NCBI RefSeq assembly: GCF_024679245.1
Contig: NC_090185.1
Coordinates: 3,161,964-3,225,963, forward strand
Direction of reading: 5' to 3'
Origin: Pseudorasbora parva
Taxonomy: Eukaryota > Chordata > Actinopteri > Cypriniformes > Gobionidae
DNA: 64,000 nt
Below, piece after piece: positions 55,950 to 64,000 of the stretch. Position 1 is the first letter of the stretch, and every line of letters begins with the position of its first letter. The notes beneath the pieces are model-generated. The model was given only the letters and a program-made list of their open reading frames with translations. It searched no databases and was not told where the DNA came from. A program made the position numbers and the translations under genes.

Positions 55950-56579
55950 GGCCGGGGACACACTGCAAGCGTGTCGTGAGCGTCTCGGCTGCGTGGCGTG
56001 TCCGTTTTTATTTCGGCTCCCATGCTAACTGGTTAGCGCTTGCATACTGCCTGCGTCACACGCGCGGTCCGAGCCGCGCGGAAAACGCGTGCATGCTTCA
56101 AATAGAAGAGACGCCTATTTTTCACGCGACACGCGAGCGTGTTGGAAGCGTTTCTAGGCAAAACAGCATAGGAAAACATGTTTATATGCCATTTTGACAC
56201 GAATACATATTAATAAATGACATTTTCATGTTTAAAAGTCTTAAGGTTAACATAAATGCAGATGGCCTACTTGTAATAATAAAAAAACAACATTATTATC
56301 GATTTTGAAATATTAAACCTGTCAATACAGAACGAAATATTCTGTGGCCTATTTTGCCGTCAATACCATATATATGTATGGTCAATAGGCTACTGCCGAC
56401 GTTGTCTTTGCTGTATCAATAGGCAATATATTTATATTTAACATGAAGTATAGGGCTTCCCAGCAGCAGAGGCGCCGCGTCAGACACGCTTCTGGTGTGC
56501 AAAGGCAGAGAAAACGCCAGGCAGCCGCCCCGCGACTGACACGCAGCAGAAACGCCACGCTTGCAGTGTGTCTCCGGCC
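55950..56579. mobile_element. 630-bp Harbinger-like MITE
   Basis: Ends GGCCGGGGACACACTGCAAG and its reverse complement with one mismatch (CTTGCAGTGTGTCTCCGGCC), flanked by TAA on both sides (55947-55949, 56580-56582). A TWA duplication with GG-starting ends is typical of PIF/Harbinger. No transposase. It is absent from the paralogous place at 54632, so it postdates the tandem duplication. Confidence 0.7.
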
Positions 56580-56582
56580 TAA

Positions 56583-59068
56583 GACGCTACACACTGTATG
56601 ACTAGTGAGTCAAAGCACAAATGTCTTTGTTCCACCCACATAGTTAGTTGATAGTAATGAGTGTAGTGCATTCTAGAGAGACTGTTTCTATTTCCCGATC
56701 AGTGAGGTCAAACAATAAATCTATCATAGGAATAGAAAAGATTACTGTGATTAAAGCTGGGCATACACTGTGCGATTTCACCAAGGTTACCTACTCACAC
56801 TGTACGAGTAGATCGCATGCGATGTAAAGCCAAAGCTCACGATTGATGTGCTCTCTCTGTGCGGTCCGACCGTCAAACGCGTCTTGTCTGCTCACACTGT
56901 ACGGGTGAAAAATGGGCAATAAAACCCCCGTGGCGACGATAGACCATGGTGTATTATAGAGAGGTAAATGCATCAGCTATTGATATCAAGAGGATTTAGA
57001 ATTTATGTATAAAATTATTATTATTAGAGTAGGCCTACTTTTATTATTAAATTGATATTACATTAATTTGCCCCCCTCCCCCCAAAAATTTCATAATGCA
57101 CAATCGTCACACTACATAAATTTATAGATAGATTACTCCTCACTATTTAAAAACATTTAGCCCGATTAAACAAGGAATTATAGGTCTATAATTATATGTT
57201 TATAATGTCAGAACACTGCAATAATGTCCGTCTCAATGAAAAGTAAGAGCAGATTTATTTAAAAAATTACTTGTTTAACACCAAATGGGCCTACTTCTGT
57301 TTTTTTCTCACAATATGGACCAAAATACAAAATATTAAGAAAATAAATTAAGGCAGTAGGCTACGTTATCAGCATGTTGAATTACATTCATCTCTCGTCG
57401 TCTGAGAATATGCGCCGAAAGCATGCCAGATTTTACTTTCACTTTCTGTAGTGAATAATTCACTGGGTTTGAGACTGCGTTTGCGCATTGCGTGATATCC
57501 ACTGACTCGCGTTCATGAATAAAAATGGGAAAAGGAAGAAAAAAGAAAGAAAAAAAGACAACATGACGTGTCAAGATGGACAACGGTTCCCACTTTCCGT
57601 CATAATAAGATTAAGTAGGCCTAGGCTAAATATTAATTAATATTTAAAAAATAAATAAAGATAAATATAAAATGTGAAAGTAAAACAAGTAAATTAACGA
57701 TCAACTAGCTAAATGAATAAGATGCACTGATCTATACAACACAAACTGGAGCCACAACAGTTCACTTAATTTCTGCTATTTGATAGCTGCCTACATAATT
57801 AAAGATCTCCCTCTTTTCGTTCTTCCTTAATGCTTTTAAAAATTAAATGGTTAAACTTCTGCTTTGGCGCAGGCGCAGTGAGGGGAAATAGGGCAATCAG
57901 TTCGTGGCTTTGCTTCAGCTGTGCGATAACCTCACGAGGGGCGAGCAGAATTTCTGACATGCCAGAAATTCATCCAACCATCCGATTCCTGATCGTGAGA
58001 GGTTTGTCGCCTCTCATTTCCCTCTGTACACTGCACGAACACCTCACGACAAACGACGCACGAGAAACCTGAAAATCGCCCCGACCCAAAAAAGTGTCGC
58101 ACGAGTCAGAATTCGGCTCGAAATCAGACGAAAATCGCACAGTGTATGCCCAGCTTTAGCCAGAAAACCAAACCATTAGTGAACAAATCCCACAATTCAG
58201 CACAAGCATGGTCTGAATGGTTATGAGGACGCTGTTGCAAATATCTATAGAGATATTCTTAATGTTACTCAGAGAACAGGACACAGAGTTCATTTATTTG
58301 AAGTGCTTGTGCTAAATGTTTCACTCTCAGATATAAGAAAAAATCTCCTATCTCTTGCTTTGGCCAGCGTGTATAGACCTCCAGGGCCCTGTGTTGATTT
58401 CCTAAAAGAGTTTGCAGATTTTTTTCTCAGACCTTTTGGTCACTGTTGATAAAGTATTGATTGTCTGTGATTTTAACATTCCCGTCGATAATACAAACGA
58501 TGCGTTAGGGGTCGCATTCACAGATTTATTAAACTCCTCAAGCAAAATGCCACTAGACCACTCATTGTTTGAATCATACACTAGATTTAATTATATCGCA
58601 TGGAACTAATCCTACCGATATAGATATCATACCGCAAAGTGATGTCACTGATCAGTGCCTTGTTACTTGCTCACTGTGTACTGATGATATTTGCCATATC
58701 ACGCCGTTCAAGCTGGCGGTTATTAAACCTCTCACTGAGAAACCACAACTAGATCCAAATGAATTAGCAAATTACAGACCCATTTCAAATCTTCCATTTC
58801 TGTCTAAAATACTAGATAAAGTTGTGTCTGCTCAATTCTACCTGTGAAAAACTTCAGACCTCATCACCGCACAGAAACTGCGCTCGTTAAAACTATAAAT
58901 GACTTGCTCTCAGCTGCTGACCAAGGCTGTGTCTCTAGTACTAGATTTACTTGATCTTAGTGCTGCGTTCGACATTATAGATCATAAAATACTCTTAGAT
59001 CAACTACATTTCCTGCGACGCTGCTTTGAAACGATATGCACTGTGAAAAGCGCCATACAAATAAATGT
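56583..59068 (+). pseudogene. second copy of the L2-like LINE fragment, interrupted by a MITE
   Basis: Collinear with 54635-55723: GAGTCAAAGCACAAATGTCT, then the interruption at 56755-58155, then the endonuclease fragment (58412-58609), RT start (58607-58847) and LINE 3' end. From about 58620 it also matches 27570 onward. Confidence 0.7.
56755..58155. mobile_element. 1.4-kb Harbinger-like non-autonomous element
   Basis: Ends AGCTGGGCATACACTGTGCG and the reverse complement. Flanked by TAA (56752-56754) and TTA (58156-58158), consistent with a TWA duplication in which one base has changed. The unoccupied sequence GTGATTAAGCCAG is present at about 54800. No transposase; a reading frame at 57830-58072 has no family resemblance. 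Confidence 0.7.
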
Positions 59069-60010
59069 GAATTGAACTGGAGGCCGCTGCCAGTCCGGTA
59101 GATGTGTGTGAACGAAAACACAACGCAACCCGGCCGGGTCTCCTTCTGTTCTTTTTTGCTCAATATGTAATTCAGCCGTTTTTAAACGAACTGTAGAACA
59201 CACCCCTGCTACCAGCAGGAGCCACTACGGTACGCACAGAAGGTCAATATTCATAATTAACCAAACGCTTTTCACCTGCACAAGATCTCAGACCGATGCA
59301 CGAAAGCAACCAGACAGTGCAACCGTGCCCTTATTCTAGCTTTAGTCATCGAGTCACAGCTAATACTGTCTTAGCATGTGGTTAACACTTCATCTTTTAT
59401 AACACGAGATCACACAGTTGATGAAAACGTCATGCGATCCACTCACTGTCTCGGTTAAAACACACACATGTCTCAGATTTGTTCATCCATTTGAGCTTGA
59501 TTTTGGTATATTAATAATAAAACGGCTTATGCAAATATATGACTACATATATAAAGCCACAATATCCACTTGGACAACACAGTGTTAAATTATTTATAAA
59601 ATGCAGTGTTTTTTTCTATTTCCTGAAAAGTAGCGGTTTTGGACAAGCATAGTTTAGTAAGTAAGCTTCTGGGTGTCTTGGGGCCAAAATGTATTTTAGC
59701 CATGTCACAATATGGGGTAAATCCAGCCCTGTATGTGTCCGTTATACTGTTGAAAATTACACCAGTGACAGGAAGTCGAGGCGTACCGGAGCTCAAAGTG
59801 AGAAACTGACCATGTTCAGAGTGTGAATTAAGAGCTTAAATGAGCTCGAAGGTCACATGCACTAACACTGAATCAATAGGCAGTTATTTTAACTTATTCT
59901 AGCGTTTCACTTCACTTTACTAGAGAGCAGCTTCACATCAGCACGTCTGTCATTTTATTACTGAACCAGTTTTGAAGAGTTACTCTCTTCATATTTGTGG
60001 ACTGAAACCG
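59069..60010. other. intergenic spacer before receptor gene 3
   Basis: Near-identical to 28046-28960. Promoter region by position; no genes seen. Confidence 0.45.
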
Positions 60011-60016
60011 TTGAAG

Positions 60017-60062
60017 ATGTTTCTGCCTGTTTTGCTCTGCTTGTGTTTGTGGCGTCTGGTTG
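60017..60062 (+). CDS. receptor gene 3, signal-peptide exon
   Basis: Identical to the exon at 28967-29012 (MFLPVLLCLCLWRLVG, GTGAGT donor). Joins in phase to 62891. Confidence 0.72.
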
Positions 60063-60542
60063 GTGAGTTTGAAAAGTGTTTTTATGGCTTCAGTTGTTTC
60101 TGTTCTGGTAACACGTGATAAATGACTGGTTCATTTAGTCAGAGAGGATCAACATTCACTGTTTCAGGCTCCGCACATTCATTAACAGCGTATTCGAGAT
60201 CAGCGAGCTGTCAGTTTAACAGCGGTGAACATTTCCACATTTACATTAAAGGGGGGGTGAAACACTCAGTTTCAGTCAGTGTCATGTCAATCTTGAGTAC
60301 CTATAGAGTAGCATTGCATCCTGCATATCTCCGAAAAGTCTTTATTTTTTTTATAATTATATAAGAAAGATGCGCTGTTCCGAGTCTTTCCGAAAAAAGC
60401 CGAGCGGGTGGGGGCGTGTCGTGTGAGCGGAGCTAAATAATGACGTGTGCAGCAGCGCGCTGCTATTGTGTTAAGTGCGTCGAGTGCGTCGTAAAGCTGT
60501 CATCCCTAACAGCGGGGAAAAAACTTTATTCAAAATAAAAAT

Positions 60543-60770
60543 ATGGCTTTTAATCAGATACAGCCATACATCTATGATCCGGAATCAGACCCAGAGGCTG
60601 CAGTTGAACAGGAGCAGCAGCAAAAACGACTAGAGCAGGACGTCTCTATGTGGTACGATATACACTAACTATATAATATGCTTAGCGGCTTGTGTTATTT
60701 ACATATTTATACTTGAATTATATCGTCGTATTTTTGTCTTTGAAGGTGTACATGTGGGAAGTGCAGTTGT
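60543..60770 (+). pseudogene. possible P2X7-intracellular-domain-like exons carried by the TTAA element
   Basis: An ATG-started exon (60543-60652) encodes an acidic segment with YIYDPESDPEAAVEQEQQQ and DVSM. A GT donor follows, and after an acceptor (TTTGAAG, exon from 60746) the frame continues in phase with WCTCGKC. An acidic leader followed by a CxCGxC cysteine motif resembles the zinc-binding intracellular domain of P2X7 receptors and its many fish relatives. No continuation is recognised. Captured gene piece or relic of the element's own gene. Confidence 0.4.
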
Positions 60771-61419
60771 GCACGTGTGTTTGTGTGTTTACGCGTGGTT
60801 TGTGTAGACAGGTTAAGTTAGTGTTTACATAAAAAGACACGGAATAGTAGCGCATTTGAATGAAGAAGCGTGCTTATTTAGTTCAACATATTTCCCCCCT
60901 CTTTGTGTATTGTTGAGTGCTTTTACAATACACAAACATAAAGTTACACATATAGTGGCCAGCTAAACAAATGTACACGCACTACACATCGCATGCTCCA
61001 TTGATCAATTTCTATATATAGTAATATATATAGTAACTATACGTGATCATGTTTGGGCTACTTGATGAGCATAGACACAGACATTTGAAGCAGTCTCACT
61101 CACCGCCCGCGGTTCTAACGTTGGGACTGCTCCATCCTTCAGCATTAGGCTATTGGAAAATCCGGCGTCATGCTGGGCCTTGTTTATGAAACAGTCGGCA
61201 CCGAAATGCAGCGAACAGATATAAACATTCGCGCAACTCAGTTGCTGATCCGGAAAAGCAAATTACATCCACTGTTGCCTTACCGCGGGGTTTTGGGGGA
61301 ATCTGTGCAGGACTGTCTTGGTCTGGCAACCAAAAACGCACTTTTTGATGTCATTGTTAATTGTGCACATTACCTGTGCAGCGCAGCCTACGAGCGCTTT
61401 GATGGGCATAGCCTGTTGC

Positions 61420-61433
61420 TTTCGCTCTCTCCC

Positions 61434-61462
<29 letters not shown>
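61420..61462. repeat. (CT)n microsatellite
   Basis: CTCTCTCC-type repeats inside the TTAA element. Confidence 0.85.
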
Positions 61463-61465
<3 letters not shown>

Positions 61466-61862
61466 GCTTCCGGTAGAATTGTCCGTAAGGCCCATACAAG
61501 GAAATTCCGCCCCCACTAACGTCAATGGGGACGCATGATCGCAAAAAACTTGCCGAAACTTATGACTAACCGGAAGTAGTATTTTTGACAAAGAAATACT
61601 CCCATCAAACGTCCACCTTAACTTTTGAAACTTTGTCCATGTTTAGTATGGGATTCCATGTCTTTAACAGTGTAAAAAGATCAGTATGCATGAAACAGCA
61701 TTTCACCCCCCCTTTAAATATGCCATTCTCATGAATGGAGTTCAGCACTGAAATTACATCAAAGAATTTGCCATTGAGGATAATGAAATTACAGAATTGT
61801 CAATATTTTAATCTTCGTGTTCCTATTAATTCCTTTCACATTCAATGTTATCATTAATCCAG

Positions 61863-62200
61863 TTTCAGCAGAGAAAGTGCTTTCCAAAAGGTCTGGACAC
61901 TTTGACAATCAAAAAGACAAATGGTGTGAGACTCTTCAGGACTATTATAAAAAGAGATTTCATCCCAATATCCATAAACTTAGAGAGTAAGATAGTAGTT
62001 GGATATATTTTATGTAAGATCTTTAAGTGAATTTCTCTTTCCTCATCTGAAATAACAGCCGTGCCTTTCTCCAATGAACTTCCTTCAGAAAGCAATTCCA
62101 ATAAAACTTTCTCTTTTAATTTAATTTTAATGAAAGACCTGTCAAATATCCTTGTTAGTGCATTTTTTTTATCAAATATATTTTTACCATTTATAAGGAA
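61863..62200 (-). pseudogene. L1/Tx1-like LINE C-terminal fragment (copy in gene 3 intron 1)
   Basis: Paralogue of 29340-29680 with the same truncation (EIHLKILHKIYPTTILLSKF). A shared insertion, so older than the duplication. Confidence 0.5.
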
Positions 62201-62279
62201 ATTAGTCTTTATTATCTACTTTATAATAAGACTGATGGCTGCTCATCAAATGAACAAGTCCAGAAGGGATAGCTTACTG

Positions 62280-62306
<27 letters not shown>
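62280..62306. repeat. poly(A) run
   Basis: 27 A residues where the gene 2 paralogue (29762) has only seven followed by TCTTTATATT. A recent slippage expansion or small replacement. Confidence 0.9.
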
Positions 62307-62311
<5 letters not shown>

Positions 62312-62890
62312 TACTTAGCCGTAAAAGAATCAGAATAAATGTTTTGTGTTGAATCAAACAGATTATGACAAACGTTATGGTCACACACACCAGTACTGTT
62401 ATTGTAGCTGACGCTAGTTTCACTTTACTTTACTAAAAACCTGCTCTCACATCAGCACGTCTGTCATTTTATCACTGAACCAGTTTTGAGTTTGTCTTTT
62501 CATATTAATAATAATGAATCACAGAGATTTAACATTCATGGTTATTCTCATAAAGAAATAATGAATCTGTAATATTACTGTCAGATCAAGTTTGAATTCA
62601 GGTCTATATTCAGTTATTATGGATAGAATCAATAAAATAAAGTTCATATGAAGCTCAGATACTCAACAGCTTTAGTTTTAGCGTGACATTAAACATTACA
62701 GTTCCTTGTTATTTAGTTATTGTTCCATATATAAATCTATTTCTCTTTTCATTCATCATCTTTTGTCTTTGTACCGCAGAATATTATTCACTTCACATTT
62801 AAATGAATAAAAGTATTTTAGTGAAGCTTCATCAAACCAACATCGAGATTTTAAAGCTTTAATCTGTGAAAAACTCTTCAGGTTCTTCAG
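62307..62890. other. intron 1 remainder of receptor gene 3
   Basis: Collinear with 29800-30373 of gene 2; no other feature seen. Confidence 0.5.
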
Positions 62891-63202
62891 GAGGGACTCG
62901 TGATGAAGAGAAGAGAGTGTCAGTGACGGAGGGAGATTCAGTCACTCTTAACACTCGTCTCACTGAAATAAAGGATGATGAGATTCTGTGGAGGTTTGGA
63001 TTCACTGTAATCGCTGAAATCAATAAACGGGCCGACAGCTTCACTGTATATGATGATGTTCTTGATGGGAGATTCAGAGACAGACTGAAGCTGGACAATC
63101 AAACTGGATCTCTGACCATCACAAACATCACAATCGAACATGCTGGACGTTATCAACTACAGATCAACTATGAGAAGGTTCATTTCTTTCTCACTGTCAA
63201 TG
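62891..63202 (+). CDS. receptor gene 3, first V-like Ig exon (gene continues beyond window or is truncated)
   Basis: 104 codons, phase 1-1, almost identical to exon 30374-30685 (ILWRFGF in place of IQWRFGF, EHAGRYQLQIN in place of KHAGLYQLQIN). Donor GTGTGT. No further exon lies in the remaining 800 bp, where an L2 3' UTR fragment begins only 40 bp on. Confidence 0.75.
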
Positions 63203-63245
63203 GTGTGTTCAACAGTATTTACACCTGTTTTTTAATGACAAAATT

Positions 63246-63458
63246 TTGAATATTCCGATCTAATATGATTTCTGACCTGTAAGGTTGCCAGAATAATAAT
63301 CTTACACGGTGTGTTAATAGGCCAGAGGAGAACTGGCACCCCGACTGAGTCTGGTTTCTCCCAAGGTTTATTTTTCTCCATCTAGCCCTGATGGAGTTTC
63401 GGTTCCTTTAGTCGCCTTTGGCTTGGCTTGCTCAGTTGGGGACACTAAAATTATGATC
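63246..63458 (+). repeat. L2 LINE 3' UTR fragment: unoccupied paralogue of the palindrome insertion site
   Basis: Reads continuously across the place where the 15.1-kb element sits in the other copy: GTAAGGTTGCCAGAATAATA, then ATCTTACACGGTGTGTTAAT, then AGGCCAGAGGAGAACTGGC. Left flank (31612-31676) and right flank (46820-46970) of the element both align to it, overlapping by the single TACACG. Confidence 0.85.
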
Positions 63459-63464
63459 CAAGTA

Positions 63465-64000
63465 GACATGTGCCGATTTTCGATAATGCGGTTTATCACG
63501 ATAATGAATATGCACGATATTGTTATCGTGGGCACTTTAAAATATCGTAAATAATAATTTATTAACAATTTATATTTTTTTTATAATGCACTCAAGAATA
63601 CTTTGCCCTCAACACCGCTGTTCTGCGTCAAATGGACACGCTCAGATATAAACAAGCCCAACGTGCGTTTGCACATGACTGAACGAGTGAAGGAGACGCG
63701 CCTCTGAAGTGCCGCTCAGTGACAGCAGAGGGCGCTGATGGAACGGAAGAATGCTACGGTTACCCCGGAAACCCCGCAAACAAAAGCATCTGCGCTAGTG
63801 AAGGAGTTTTTAAAACAGCCATTCGTTTTTTGTAATCTCAATGTTCATCACAGCACCAAATACTTAATACTTAAAGACTTAATAGCCTATTTATTTTCAA
63901 GCTTAAACATGTGTATGTTTTAATCTGGACTAGATTATGGATCATGCCCTAATGATTAGAACTGTTCTAATTATTTGTTATTGTTCAGTAAAACTTTGAG
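63465..64000. repeat. probable hAT-like DNA element fragment at window end
   Basis: Starts near GTGCCGATTTTCGATAATGC and ATGAATATGCACGATATTG, words typical of a widespread fish hAT-type repeat, and later has AGCAGAGGGCGCTGATGGAA. The element runs off the window, and the transposase is not visible. Confidence 0.4.

Larger units (their letters stand above)
60250..61713. mobile_element. 1.46-kb TTAA-target (piggyBac-like) non-autonomous element
   Basis: Starts AGGGGGGGTGAAAC and ends CACCCCCCCT, flanked by TTAA at 60246-60249 and 61714-61717. The unoccupied site (ACATTAAATATGCC) is at about 29197 in gene 2, so the insertion postdates the gene 2/gene 3 duplication. A TTAA duplication is the piggyBac-type signature. 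No transposase. It carries a possible host-derived coding piece (60543-60652 plus 60746 onward) and a CT microsatellite. Confidence 0.8.

Noticed and set aside
57830..58072. 80-codon ORF as transposase of the 1.4-kb Harbinger-like element
   Set aside because: Too short and without the DDE-type or Myb-like motifs of Harbinger; it runs into the terminal repeat.

Overview
This window is vertebrate nuclear DNA, almost certainly from a cyprinid (carp/minnow) fish. Genes are split into short exons with GT..AG introns. The repeats are fish types: L2 and L1/Tx1-like LINEs, Gmr1-like Ty3/Gypsy, DIRS and Ngaro-like elements, TTAA-type and Harbinger-like DNA transposons, and a cyprinid-specific interspersed repeat. 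Most of the window is mobile DNA lying in and between members of a tandem family of SLAM/CD2-like immunoglobulin receptor genes.

Layout. 1-4 kb: a receptor signal-peptide exon (1881-1932) and a BED-finger exon fragment. About 4.1-11.6 kb: a DNA-transposon-like sequence apparently split by a decayed Ngaro/DIRS-like element (RNase H and tyrosine recombinase remnants). 11.8-19.1 kb: two foldback elements, the first carrying an antisense LINE and a compound mini/microsatellite, lying in what looks like a dead transmembrane exon. 19.3-24.4 kb: a young, complete Gmr1-like LTR retrotransposon with integrase upstream of reverse transcriptase. 24.7-27.1 kb: the body of receptor gene 1. 27.3-28.0 kb: L2 fragments. 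28.97 kb onward: receptor gene 2, whose second intron is over 20 kb long. 52.8-59.1 kb: L2 fragments with nested Harbinger-like and other DNA elements and a tandem duplication. 60.0-63.2 kb: start of receptor gene 3, with a 1.46-kb TTAA element in its first intron. The units at 25.2-30.7 kb and 50.8-63.2 kb are paralogous and carry L2 and L1/Tx1-like fragments at the same places, so the array grew by segmental duplication after those LINE insertions.

The outstanding object is a 15,143-bp element at 31677-46819. It consists of two near-identical inverted arms (6,782 and 6,829 bp) around a 1,532-bp spacer holding one intact 183-codon ORF with weak Bcl-2-like features. It is bounded by a 6-bp target duplication (TACACG) inside an L2 3' UTR, and the matching unoccupied sequence is present at 63.24-63.46 kb. 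Ends starting AGAGAGAG, a 6-bp duplication and about 15 kb in length resemble Polinton/Maverick (adintovirus-like) elements, but no Polinton replication, integration or capsid gene is visible. Each arm also carries a possible small spliced transcription unit pointing outward. I interpret this as a non-autonomous, almost entirely palindromic mobile element carrying a possible cell-death regulator.

Limits: family names rest on motifs read by eye. Arm identity was judged from equal coordinates of mirrored ORFs and from stretches compared directly.
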